From: Branchiostoma floridae | Lineage: Eukaryota; Chordata; Leptocardii; Amphioxiformes; Branchiostomatidae | Assembly: GCF_000003815.2 (NCBI RefSeq) | Contig: NC_049980.1 | Coordinates: forward strand, 20,255,743 to 20,319,742 | DNA length: 64,000 nucleotides | Reading direction: 5' to 3' | Shown here: positions 38,845 to 51,900 of the stretch, piece after piece | Layout of the letters: the number at the start of each line of letters is the position of its first letter | How positions within the stretch are numbered: the stretch's first letter is position 1 | Made by a program: the position numbers and the translations under genes | Notes under the pieces: model-generated | Told to the model about the DNA's origin: nothing | Seen by the model: only the letters and a program-made list of their open reading frames with translations | Database searches by the model: none

Positions 38845-39120
38845 CTCATTTGAGACTGTATAAGGTATCTAGTGATGTCTCCAGGGGTTCAGGGTTGGTT
38901 ATATGTCTTATGTTGGATACTGGTGTACGTTCCAGTGGACACATGATATCAGCTGTAAACACTTGTCTGTAGTTTTCATCATAAGAAATAGAGTATGCAG
39001 TGTTATTGTTCTTTCAACTGTATTTGTCTGGCACCTTTCCACACTGATGAACATGTAACATCAATAATGTACAAGCAGCTATCATACAAGGTTTGTGTTG
39101 TGCCTACACTGTATATGTAC

Positions 39121-39126
39121 ATTAAA
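39121..39126 (+). terminator. ETFA polyadenylation signal ATTAAA
   Basis: ATTAAA 277 bases after the ETFA stop codon, the first good signal in the 3' region. Use of the site is inferred. Confidence 0.5.
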
Positions 39127-39429
39127 GATCAAAAGCAAACCATACCTTTGGGTGTCATCATTACTTTGTGAGCTAGCACCAATATGGGAAGATCTTGATG
39201 AAGTCTGTATCAGAGGACATCGTAAATGAGGTTGTGGCTTTATTGTACCTTAGAGTGCCATGGTACAATTTTTTTCCTGTCTTTATATCTTGTCTGTACC
39301 TCTAGATGGTACTTAAGTTTGATAGAGATAATTGAGCACCAGGCACCCATGTAATATAACCTGTGTGGGGTTAATATGGTTGTTGTAATGGTCTCCATCA
39401 CCTCAAAAGAATACATTCGAAGCAAATCA

Positions 39430-40178
39430 GCACCAGGCACAGGTCACCATGGTGATGGCAAATCAGCACCAGACACAAGTCACCATGGTGATGGCAGATC
39501 ATCACCAGGTCCAGGTCACCATGGTGATGGCAGATCATATCAGGTACAGGTCACCATGGTGATGGCAGATCATCACCAGGTACAGGTCACCATGGTGAGG
39601 CAGATCAGCACCAGGTACAGGTTACCATGGTGATGGCAAATCATCACCAGGCACAGGTCACCATGGTGATGGCAGATCATCACCAGGAACAGGTCACCAT
39701 GGTGAGGTCAGTTCAGCACCAGGCACAGGTCACCATGGTGAGGTCAGTTCAGCACCAGGCACAGGTCACCATGGTGATGGCACATCATCACCAGGCACAG
39801 GTCACCATGGTGATGGCAGATCAGGAACAGGTCAGATGGCAGATCATCACCAGGCACAGGTCACCATGGTGATGGCAGATCAGCACCAGGCACAGGTCAC
39901 CATGGTGATGGCACATCAGCACCAGGCACAGGTCACCATGGTGATGGCAGATCATCACCAGGTACAGGTCACCATGGTGATGGCAGATCATCACCAGGTA
40001 CGTTTCACCATGGTGATGGCACATCAGGAACAGGTCACCATGGTGATGGTAGATCAGCACCAGGTACAGGTCACCATGCTGATGACAGATCATCACCAGG
40101 CACAGGTCACCATGGTGATGGCACATCAGCACCAGGCACAGGTCACCATGGTGATGGCAGATCAGCACCAGGTACAGA
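39430..40178. repeat. 36-bp minisatellite, about 20 copies
   Basis: Tandem units of mostly 36 bp (some 33), each with the palindromic core CACCATGGTG followed by ATGGCAGATCA and CACCAGG. Because 36 and 33 are multiples of three, several frames stay open and give Gly/His/Asp- or Gln/Val-rich ORFs; these are repeat artefacts, with no splice or start context. It lies just 3' of ETFA. Confidence 0.95.
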
Positions 40179-42662
40179 GCATAATGCTTTATATACATTG
40201 TTTCTTTGACCTTAAGATACAACTGACAACAATCAAGAATATACTATTGTCTTCTGACAAGCAATGTAAGACATGTTCACTACTAGTATCTAAATGTACT
40301 CTTTCCAGCACATAACCTTGAATTTAACAGCTTGCTAATCTTCCTTTCAGTGTCATTGTCAGCGTTGGAAGATATAAATATGCTTTAATTTTTATCTGAA
40401 ATTACTATTCATTGCCAAAGCAATAGAAAATGATTTGTTGTAATTTCCATACATAAAATGTAGCTCTGAAGAAGAGAGGCACTACGTAATTTGCAACTGC
40501 GAAGCTCAAGGTAAAGTGGGGCAATTTTGCTAGTTATATTTTATACCCCCCATGTGGCTGTCATCAGCAGAAATTGTCATTGCCATTATGTAGAAATGGA
40601 AGGGAAAATGATCAACATTGGGGAGCTGGTACAGTCCTGGTTGTCCAATCCATCTAATGATAATCTGGCTGTATTTATATGTAGATCAATGGAACAATTC
40701 ATGTTAATGCTAATTAATAATCATTATCAGTTGATGCAGTATCTATGCATGAAATTTATTCATGACATACAAAGTGTAAACATGAAACACAACACAGTAT
40801 TTTATACACGTAGGTCGGTGCTCAGTCTTGTGTGCACGGAAACAATGAATAACACTGGGGTATTCTAGTCATGTTCGTTTGGAACATCCCGATTTCTCCG
40901 TCATGTGAACAGGATGGAGGTACAGGTGTTTTGCTCAATGCTTCAAAATTTTGTCCAATGGAGTTGCAGACCTCCCCCAAAATGAGTTTAATACTAATAG
41001 TCCTCAGAGATGGGAAACACACTCTGTCAATCTGCAGTGTTTGAGCTCCTTCAGCAGTGACTAGGTTCCATATACAGGAAAGCTTCTCAAGTACTTTGCT
41101 ATAGATTTACAACAGAATTCAAGGAAAATTTAATAGACACACTTTACTAATCATCTCGCAACACACAAGGATTTTTACATACATCATGACACCAATACAA
41201 AATGTTTGTGCTATATGTTTCTTTATGAGCAATACTATTCTTCTTGTTTTAATCCAATTACATTAAATAATTAGAATTTCTAAGGACTGTTACTTCAAGA
41301 TAACCCTGCATCAATGTTTATCATTATACATTGTGCAACTTCAGCCTTTTTCAATAACTGGAAGTTCATGGAAAATCTTGTAGCAACAGCCATGTAGTAC
41401 ATTTGCCATGTACATGTATTTGTTAACTTTCCCTGAGTCATCAGTACTTTAGATATAGCTTATGAGAATGTGAACTGATGCTGAAGTCCTGACCTAATGC
41501 CAAAGGATGGATCAGGAAAATTGCAGGGAAAAGTTAATTCAAATTGGAAATTACAAGAATGTTTTGAAAAATATTGCACAACAGAGGTCCACGGTTGACC
41601 AAAAAAAAGGAAATATAAAAATCTTACCTTCAAACAAATGCATGTCTTATATAAGCATTATCTAAACATTGAATAGAACACGTGTACAATCTACATACAT
41701 TTTGTACACTGTTTGGAAACCCCAGAGACACTACATGTACTCCAAATTGTTCTTGTGCATTCAAGGTGTAGTCTTCAAGTGATTTATAGCTCTTGCAGAT
41801 AAATAACAATAAAAATCTAATATGTGTTTGGTCCAGAACTTGCCATAGCAGCATTACATTATCATACTTAATATGTTTTCTGAAAACCACACGAAATACA
41901 TGCAAACTTGTCACATTGCGAAAACAATGCATAAAAGTGACAACTACACTTATAGAAATTATAACTTGTGGAATAGTGTGTAGGGACATTGCCAACAAGA
42001 AAAATATGAAAGATTTTCTATGTACGATTGATTCATTGTCGTTAAAGCCTCGCTGCAATTATGGAAGTCGGAATGTGCGGCTGGGGAAAATTGAGGTTAA
42101 ATCTATCATTTTGCTGAAATTGGCAATCCCATTGTGAGTTTGATATGTAGGTGTCGGAGTAATTTCTGTCCCTGTGTTTGGGCGAACACCTATGGTAATT
42201 AAACTGAGACAGAGAGGAAATTGCACTATTACCAGAATACTGCAGAATGGAAGAACAGTACTGCTACAATCACCAAAACTCTACAGAAAAGAATTACCAG
42301 CACTTTGCCTGGTAGGGAGGGGACTTTCTGATATATTTTCAGTCACATTTTACAGTTTAGTCACATTTTCTGTGGTTATTGTCACAAAGAATTTTGATGA
42401 ACAATACACAGTGCCTGCAAAAATGAAAATATATTCCCAAAATATAATTTGCAAGGCATCAATGTGACCATACATTTACAACATGCATGAAAGTGAACAG
42501 AAAAAAACACTGACAATAATAATATCATTTTTGTCATATTGATGTGTGAACACTATGCTTATCATATTGTATATGTATAATTTTGTATCAGTTTATAACA
42601 CTGGAGTTGAGACCACTGGTTGCTACTAATATGCTTTGTTACAGTCATCATAGAATTATTCT

Positions 42663-42668
42663 TTTATT
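42663..42668 (-). terminator. Candidate polyadenylation signal AATAAA (TMEM266-like gene)
   Basis: AATAAA on the minus strand, about 260 bases beyond the proposed stop codon. Confidence 0.4.
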
Positions 42669-42697
42669 TATGTGTGGTTGGAATTTCAGCAAGGCTA

Positions 42698-42823
42698 TGA
42701 CAGAATTGACCATTAACAAGGATCTATTCCAACCTTCCATCACAAAACAGCTGAATTTTTGCAGAACATCCATGGTTGAACTAAGGACGTCCTCATTTTT
42801 GTTGGAAACCTAGTGTACATGTA
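42698..42823 (+). repeat. Dispersed repeat family D, copy 3
   Basis: Contains GACAGAATTGACCATTAACA, AGGATCTA, TCACAAAACAGCTGAATTTT and 'GGAAACCTAGTGTAC', collinear with copies at 21541 and 45242. Confidence 0.65.
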
Positions 42824-42928
42824 CAGTGTACCTCTTACCATTATTAGCAGTATTTTCCCAGGCATCTAAGTGACATCAGTTCCCTCACATCTACGTCCAC
42901 GGGCCAGTAATATTTCGTTTCACAATTG

Positions 42929-42967
42929 CTAGAGTGCAGTTACTGGAGCATTACCATTCTGATAGAA
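42929..42967 (-). CDS. TMEM266: TMEM266-like, terminal exon
   Basis: A strong acceptor (TTCTTTTTTCCCCATTACAG) opens a phase-0 exon of 12 codons, FYQNGNAPVTAL, then TAG. The phase agrees with the preceding exon. The TAL end fits a class I PDZ-domain ligand (Ser/Thr-x-hydrophobic-COOH). Prediction by splice consensus only. Confidence 0.65.
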   Translation of the reverse strand, partial: FYQNGNAPVTAL

Positions 42968-45900
42968 CTGTAATGGGGAAAAAAGAACATATTAAAGGTC
43001 AATGATACACATACATTGTACAATGTAATGTCAGAATGAGTCACTGAGGGCCTCTAGCAGTCAACTACAGTGCTGCAGATTATGTACAACACACATGCAC
43101 ATATTGCAAAATAAGGAAGGTCACCATGAATATTGTATGCCGGGAGGTCAATTGTGAGGCTGCTATAAGTTGAGCTACACGATCATCCCTTACTTCAAAG
43201 ATTAGATTTTGGAAATTAACAACTTGTGTCCCTAGATGTCGACAGGAGTATAAAGAAGGACTGCAACTTACTTGTTCTAGGACTATCTCATTGCAGTACC
43301 CGACATCTCCTTTCTGCTGTAGTTCTGTCATCTCCAGCAAGAGGGTGCCATTAACATAAGTATCTCTGCTGACAGTTTTCTTATTTCCCTTTCTGACTTT
43401 GCTGTTGGTCGGTGGAGAAGCTGTATTCTTTTTTGAAACAGATTTGTTATCCACTACTTTATTGTCATTGACCAATGCTTTGTCAATCTTTATTTCACAG
43501 ACTTTGTTTTTGTTGTGAGATGCTTTTCCATCACTGGACATGGATTTATTATCTCTGAATAGAAGTCTGCTGTCTTTGTGCGTAGGAAGCTTTCCATTGA
43601 GGAACTTCTTGCCTGTGCTGTCGTTCCTGTGCTGCAAAATGATCTCACTCCCAATGACGTCTATACGGTCTGTGTCACAACTGCTCACGGCGGGATTACG
43701 TTTGCGGTTACAACCTCGATTTCTGTTGTTGTGCAGTTGATGATTCCCTCTAGGTTCTACCACAGCAAGTGTCTGTTGGCCACAATCTGGAAGTGGTGCA
43801 ACGCTATTTGAGTTTGTGGGATTGCTTAATTCATCATCGATTTGTTGCTGAGGCTTGGTTTCTTTGCAGATGCCGCTGTCTCCAGTCGTGCTCTCAGACA
43901 TACAACTCGCGATGGTACCGGTCGGCACGTCATTAGAGTCCGACAGTCTGTGGGCATGCACCACAATGGTGGAGTTGGGAGAGTCTCCGCCACCCTCTGT
44001 ACATGACAAAAGGAATTTCTGGTCATTGCCCAATGTTGGCACCGTATCTTTACAGGGGTAAGTTAAAACTTCACAACACAAAACCATCCAGATGTAATAA
44101 AAATGCAAAATAAACATGTGTTTTGAACAAACACTAACTTTGATGAAAGTGATCACAGTAAATCAGCATTGTTACTTATTATTACGGTTATCATAACTTT
44201 TCTGAGGTTACCTCTTTGTCTTCCATTGTTCTTGCTCTGTCTCTGCTCGATGGTGTGGATGAGCTGTGCCACGTACTGAGAGTCCTTCCTCTCCAGGGCC
44301 ATCTGCAACTGATGACTCTCACTGTTCTCCTCTGCCTCTCGCCTTTCTAACAAGGACCGCAACCTGTGGATCTCTTCCTGTGCAAACACCATCAAAACAT
44401 CAATTCCTGACAGATTTGAATGCCCATTTTTTTCACGGTGTACACTTCATCAACTGTGTCTTAGAGGTATAATCTATCTTGACGTCAACACAAAACAATA
44501 AAAAGGTGCCCACGTTACGGAAAATCAGTATGTATTTCCTTTGCAACTTTTTCAGCTGTCCCAAGAAATATGGCATTTCAAAGAGTTTAAGTTAGAGTCT
44601 GAAATTTTCCTGGGTAACACATGCTCAGAGGCCAGGGTCACTTCTTGCACCCGAACAAAACTTTCCACTTTGAAGTACTGGTATGCACCATGTCTTGCAG
44701 AGATGTGATTTCCAACCAAAACTACAAAGGTGACTATGTCAAGGCACTGAAATAAGGTTCAGCATGCTAAACAAGCATAAAAGCATAACAGATAATACTG
44801 TAACCTGTGTATCATCTTACATGTAATGTATGAGGCTGAAATAGTTCCATATCATGAGGACATGCTAACTTCGTATAGCAAGCTGTAATAAGCACTTAGT
44901 CAGATAGGTGGATAAATGTATCACCTACTTACCTGGTTCTCGTCGTGCATCAGGTACAATGTTTGTAGCTCCTGGTTAGCCCTCCTCTGGGCCTGCAGTA
45001 GGACATGGACCTTCCTGCTGGCTTCATCCCTCACTGGAGACACAAAGCCTTTACAAGAATAAAACATTATAATCATTGTCATTCAGACAGAAGAAATGGT
45101 CACGTCTGTGGTAGTCTACAAAGGGAAACATTGTTTCCAACATTAACGAGGGAATGGACAAATCTCTGCATGGTTTCTTGCTGAAATTAAATCCAATCTT
45201 TTTCAAACCTTGAACAGGTTTGAGAAATCATTGTTTTTGTATGACAGAAACAATCACCAGCAAGTATCTATGAAAGCCCTATCTATCACAAGACAGCTGA
45301 ATTTTGTATGACACATCCATGACTCTCCCAAGAAGGCCCTTAACATGTTGTCATAAATCTGTCATGCAACAAGTAATACTTGTTATTAACAAGACCAACT
45401 GAAAAAAAAAACACTTATAAAAGATGTCTAAAGCAAGTCAGAATCTAATGCCTACTTGGAGAGAATAATTTTCATCCTTCTTAATGGTCACCCCTTTAAA
45501 GAAATGATTTTGCTAGTGGGCTGTGTGAAAATTAGAATCAAGGAGACACCTTGTGTTATTCGATAGCATCGCCACATCCTCAGAATGATCACGAGGCTGA
45601 AACCATCCCACGCGGTAGACGTTGCCAACTCAGCAGATACAACGATCAAGGGGACACAGGATATGATGACAAGAGCCAAGTCCAGCACCTGCCAAGTAAA
45701 TTGTACAACCATTTATGTTAAAAATGTAGAACATTTGTTAAACTTAATTTTCATTAGCATAATATATATAGATGTCAGGGTAGAGACTGCGATCTGGTAG
45801 ACATGGCAATTCTACCAGTAGAGATCCTGATCAGAGTTTTTGACGACAGGGACTCCGATCGCGACCTCTACCGGTCGAATCGCCAATTCTACCAGATCTC

Positions 45901-48900
45901 AGTCTCTACCCTGACATATAGTAAACAGACATGGTGATAACTGTGCTTTACCTCAATTTTGTTGTCAAAAAACTGCCATTGATGACACACTGCCCTTGTC
46001 AGTACCTGAAACAAACACCACAGAATAGGTTTTATACATGTTGAAGACCAGCACATTCTACTGTAGCAACCATTGTACTGAAATCTAAGAACACAAGCAA
46101 ACACACAGATGCAGCTTACAGACTAAAAATATAGGGAATGCAGTTGAATTAATTGTCATCAGCATTCAGAAGGCGTTCTTTGCCCTTCTTTTATTTCTGT
46201 GTCACTGTAAGATAAAAGTAGTATACCTGACTCACCCCCTTCGTGAAACTGTTTTTCTCATTACTGTTGATACTTTTAGCAAGAATCAGTTGTGCTCCGA
46301 TCATTTTGGGTAAATCTGAGTACCAAGAAATAGAATTGATGTGGCCTAACAGGTTTTGTAAACCTGACAACACAAAAACACAAGAGAGGAAAGAATGTCA
46401 CACAAAACACAACATTACAGTAGCTACTTACAGCACAAAGGACAGTGACGCAGCTTGGTAACAACAAGTAGTACAACACCGTTAGAAAGAACAGCTTTAC
46501 AAACATGTCTCAATTATCATGTTTTGTACATTTGGGGAATGGCAAGGGTATAGCAGGCTAGGTCTCCTAGATAACCACCATCTAATGTTGTCTACAATTG
46601 TCAATAACAATGTTTGATTTACACAAAGTATGTATGTTTGTATATATTTGATAGGTCACTTATAGGTTTGGTCTTCACAAACTGGTAAGGACCCCTACTC
46701 TTATTTATGCTTGTGGTAGATTCTTTATTGTGCTAGAGGTGTAACTTTCCTCAAACATGGGACCTCCACTTAAAATCCCTGCTAAGGATATGAAACCAGA
46801 AGTATTAGATTCAACAGCCATAACCTAAGTTCAACACAATGTACAACTCTCTAAAGTTCTATATGAAGCAATATTAGCATTGTACTAAGGAACATGCATA
46901 AGAGAGAAATATTTTCATAGATACAAAAGTCTCACCTCTATAGTAAATACAGAGATCACACCTAGGCCCACCCAGTGGATAATTCTTGCAACCATCTTGT
47001 CATGGTTAACTGCAAAACAACATCAAACCAGCCTGAAAAACTTTATTTATACAGCAACCAGGGATCTAGCACCAGGAACAGGCATGTTTTTACACATGTG
47101 GATGGTGTTCAGCACCAAGGACAGGGATATTCCTGGCAATGTGAGGATGGTGTTCAGCACCAAGGACAGATGACAATAAACCTGCTCACTCCACTCAGAT
47201 GTAATAATGGGTACCGGACTTCAAGTAGGGAAGTAAAAGGCAGTGGAAGGAGAGGGATAGGCTATGCCTTCCAATGCCATGCCCATTAGACAGTGAATGA
47301 CAACCCACTGCTGTACAGCTTCAAGGATTTGTAATGTGAGGGTTGTGTTCAGTAGGGCAGGTATGTTTGGCAATGTGAAGATGGTGTTCAGCACCAAGGA
47401 CAGGTATGTTTGGCAATGTGAGGAAGGTTTTCAGCACCCAGGACAGGTATGTTTGGTAATGTGAAGATGGTGTTCAGCACCCAGGACAGGTATGTTTGGT
47501 AATGTGAGGATGGTGTTCTGCACCAAAGACAGGTATGTTTGGCAATGTGAGGATGGTGTTTAGCACCAAGGGCAGGTGTAAGCAGGCCCCTAGCCTGCTT
47601 GATGTAATGATAGCTGTCTCCCAAAGTATTTACTTACTTCGGCCCCCGTTTTCCTATGTATTTCTTTACTTCGGCCCATCCCTTTACACCAGATTGTGGG
47701 CGAGGGTGTTATCTCAAATGACCGATTAGCGATATCTGATAAGCCAACACGCAGATGACAAGAGCCGGGCCGACGTACGTCTTCTAAAACGATCCTTTGA
47801 CAGCTAAAGACTCTGCTTGGTTTGAGAACCCGCCGAGGGAAAGCCAGTTCATTTGAACTTCTTCACTGCCACCATTCCCAGGCTGTGGCTCTAGTCTGAT
47901 GCTCGGTAGTTCTAGAAATAATAATTAGTTATGGTACGTTAACAGGTCGTTGACTGCACAAACCCGAGGGTAGGAAGTTGACATCTTTGTTGAAGACAGA
48001 ATGGGGGCATACAACACCGGTTCCTAAGATAGCCTAAGACTTAGGACAGATATATGTTAAGAGTAGCCCATTCTTAAAAGTTGTTGATGAAATCTAGAAG
48101 AAATGTAATATCTTGTAAGTGTTATAAGTACAGTAATCACTGAATGTGTGCTATACTTTCCTACCGAATGTTATCTTTTGACAAGTAAGGATACCAGTTG
48201 TAACCTAGGAGACTTCCTCCGGTGGTCTCCAGTGATTGACAGGGAAGGCTGAATAGACCTAGTCCCGGGCCAACAGTGACCTCAACCAAAGCAGGGGTCA
48301 CATCCAATTAAGAGATAGATACTTGAGATGCCCGACGTCACCATAGTCTACTCAGAAGCCACGATCTAGCAAAATAGACTTTGAAACATCAGCAAACAAC
48401 CCAGTGTTAGATCGGAACGATGTGAAAGACTGACATATGCGAGACAATTATTTTATGTACTTATTCTTTTCTTATATGACTAATTTTACTGAGTGAAAAG
48501 TCTTGTATTCCTACCAGGTATGGCAGCAACCATTAGCTACCCTTTGTAAACCCTCCCTACTTTCGTATGGACGGGTCCTAGGTGATCGATGTGTGACATG
48601 ATTGTTGAGTGTTAGAAATTGATCCGGGTTTGACGATTACAGTATTGCAGGGGGTAACAGGTTGTGTAGTGACCTGGTCAGTGAGTTCGTGAACCAGACC
48701 TCTGACCTTACGGTATCAGCATTTTAATGAACATAAATGGGAAAATGGGGGTTTTGACACACGCTGGTCCGTTGCTAGGCTATTCTTCTCGTTGCTATGC
48801 TAATAGGCCACACCCACAGGCGGGTCTGAAGTGCCGCACGGCATATATACAGAAAGCAGCAGAAGTATTTCCCAAGATTACGATCGATTAGTTTATGATA

Positions 48901-51900
48901 TAAATTAACAAAAGTACATACATGAAAAATAAAAATGTCAGCCTTGAAACGACGTAAAACTCAAAAAGTGTCAGTGCAATACAGTGGTTAAATCCCCGCG
49001 TTCACGGGACGTGGCAAAAGTCACTTTCGGTCGCTGAACTCTGAACCCCACCGACTTTTTTTTCTCATTTACGTTGGAATCAAACATTTATACCCTTATC
49101 TAAGCTCAAACTTTCTAAAATCAATTTCTACTGTGTAGTTTTTTATCTCTGATACATTTAAAATCCTGTTCCTATTTACCGATACTTTTTTCTCCCATAA
49201 TTCCTGAACGCACCGATAGAAAAACAAATACGAAAACCAAGATGGCGGGCGGCTTTTGCTCTTTCAAATGGAGTAGTTTTTGTTTCATTTTATCGGTAGG
49301 ATCGGAAGATATCGGTCAAAAAATGAAATGTACACTTTATTCAGAGTTTCCACGCTGAAAAAGAGATGTTTTGAAGCTATAATGAGGCGGTGTTGGCATA
49401 GATGACAGAGCCTTATTAGCGCCCCTTTGTCTTCGCGGGCACTTTCATGCAAATCATCTCTTTGTGCCTGTGCTGGGAGCGGGGCTTTCAACTGTAAATC
49501 TCTGAAATCGTTTGGTGTGTGCATTCAGTACTTTTGCCCTGTAAGTTACAAGCAAGGAGTTTTGGTCAAAGCTGCTTGTTTTAAGCTAGTTTTGGACGAA
49601 CCACGTTTTTTTTTCACTATCGTTCCGTAATTTGATTTGATTGTGTATTAAACGCAACTATATTCTGGGCATCGGTTACATGAATCAGACTTAAGTTTTC
49701 ATCCTCCTAAGTTGTGTGTGTTTTGTGTATGCTTGTGTATTTTTCCTTCTTTATTCTGTTTTTGGGTCGAGTTTTCGTGACCGCTTGGGAAATCAAACAT
49801 GCCGCCCGCCGGTTCATCTCAGGTCAATGGGATAGTCTACTGTATTGTGGTGGGAAATGTTGCGTGTGGTTTTGGATTGTTTTCTTTATTAAACTAAACT
49901 GAACGTTAGTTAATTCATTGCAGGACTTTTTTTTCAAAATGACCAGAACACATTTCAAAGAATATGTGACTCAATTAGATAATTGGTCTCAAAATAAATG
50001 GTGCCTGTGTTTTTTTAATGTACAACTCACCCATGCTGCTACAAATGATGTTACCCAAGCGATATGATTGTTGTCAAGAACTGACGGCGTCGGTAATGCC
50101 AAGGACGTAACGTCCTTGGTAATGCGTAACAATTTACAAAGCACCTTTTTGAAAAGGTCTAAAATGCCAGTTCAGGCTTACAAATATAAACTTTAGAGTT
50201 TAAGGGTGATCTACAACCCGGGCAATGATTGGAGAGAAAAACGTACAAACTGGGACTGGCCATGGACAGTTCAATAAATGGTGTATTCTATTTGAGCAAC
50301 CAATCCGTTCCAACTGTTGCGCTATCTTGTTCTATTCTATCGGAAGGAACTTTCAAACCGTATCCTGTCAATAATTTGTCGCTGAAAAGTGGCTTGGTAA
50401 AGCTGTTTATATTACGAATACGTTTAGTTTGGAATATTTTACTACTACTAGCGCCATATTGAATCTTTTGCCGACGAAACCCAGCATAAATCGTCCAACT
50501 TCACCAGCGGCGAGCTGATATTTTTTTGATGATGGAATATCTTTGGGTATTTTGACCATAAGATGGACAAAACTATACTGAAAATCCTGTTGGTTTTGTG
50601 TCAGGCAACGAATTGGTATTGTTAAAACGTGCTAATGTAATAACAATTGAAACCAGCGGCAGGTAACGCATATGAATAGCGACGTTGACACAGGGGAGAT
50701 ATCGTAACATAAACATTACTACGGCCCGCCTTTTAAATTTTCAACCAATCACGGACAGTTTCCAATGGCGACAACAGTGATTGGCATCTAATTATCATCA
50801 ATATTCATGTCCCACAAGTGGGGATTTTTCATGCCCATTTGGACCATCGTGGACACGTATTTCGCAGCAAAATGTCCCATCATTTGTAACTGGAAAAGAT
50901 CTGTTTCTGATGAACTGTCACTTCTGCTCTGCATATTTCTAACCAACCAAAATCGGGGAATTCACATTTGTTATTCAGATTCGGCCAGGGGGAGGATCCA
51001 AAAAGTTAAGGAAATAAAAGCTGAAACTTAGGAAATTTCTTCAGTCAGGAAGGCGGGAAGCCTGACTCCGGAACTACTCTTAAACAGCCGAGCAGAAGTG
51101 AGGGATAGCAGAGCCTTTCGACCGGACACTTTGCTATAGTTTGAGAGTAGTGCTGCCGCTACCTGGAACCCATTGTGAGACCTTACAGGAATGGAATAAA
51201 GACTTGAAGCTGGACATTTTCCTTGCCATTTGCCTTCCTTCGGTGCACGACAACCGGTGGCCAGCCTCGTCTGCAACCATCGTTTACACAGGTATGTTTG
51301 GCAATGTGAGGATGGTGTTCAGCACCAAGGGCAGGTATGTTTGGCAATGTGGGGATGGTGTTCAGCACCAAGGGCAGGTATGTTTGGCAATGTGAGGATG
51401 GTATTCTGCACCAAGGACAGGTATGTTTGGTAATGTGAGGATGGTGTTCTGCACCAAGGACAGGTATGTTTGGTAATGTAAGGGTGGTGTTCTGCACCAA
51501 GGGCAGGTATGTTTGGCAATGTGAGGATGGTGTTCAGCACCAAGGACAGGTATGTTTGGCAATGTGAGGATGGTGTTCTGCACCAAGGACAGGTATGTTT
51601 GGCAATGTGAGGAAGGTTTCAGCACCCGGGATAGGTATTCTTGCTTTTGTATGCATGTATGTTTTTCAGCACAAAAGAGAGGGATGTTTCCCGTGATGAT
51701 GGTTTCATCACCAAGGGCAGGTATGTTTAGTAATATGAGAGAGGTGTTTATCACCAAGGACAGGTGTGTTTGGTAATGTGAGGAGGGTGTTTAGCACCAA
51801 GGACAAGTATGCTTGCCTGTGTATGCATGTATGGTTTTCAGCATAAAAGAGAGGGATGTTTTCGATGGCTATCAGCACCAAGGACAGGTATGTGTCTGAA

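Larger units (their letters stand above)
40179..42928. other. Intergenic, ETFA/TMEM266 3' ends
   Basis: AT-rich sequence between two convergent genes; no exon recognised. It contains the likely polyadenylation site of the TMEM266-like gene and a family D repeat (42698-42823). Confidence 0.75.

Noticed and set aside
39376-40315. Gly/His/Asp- and Gln/Val-rich ORFs on both strands
   Set aside because: They are read-through of a 36-bp minisatellite whose unit length is a multiple of three; both strands are open for the same reason.
46276-46506. Hydrophobic minus-strand ORF within the TMEM266-like gene
   Set aside because: It looked like an extra transmembrane exon, but the S2 and S2-S3 exons join in phase without it and match human TMEM266 across the junction.
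49990-50085. Possible extra TMEM266 micro-exon on the minus strand ending at GTGAGT
   Set aside because: Its phase does not fit, and extending the S2 exon to the acceptor at 47010 fills the alignment exactly.
51183-51757. Cys/His-rich repeated minus-strand ORFs (zinc-finger-like look)
   Set aside because: They are translations of the 43-bp minisatellite; Cys/His spacing follows the repeat and not a zinc-finger pattern.
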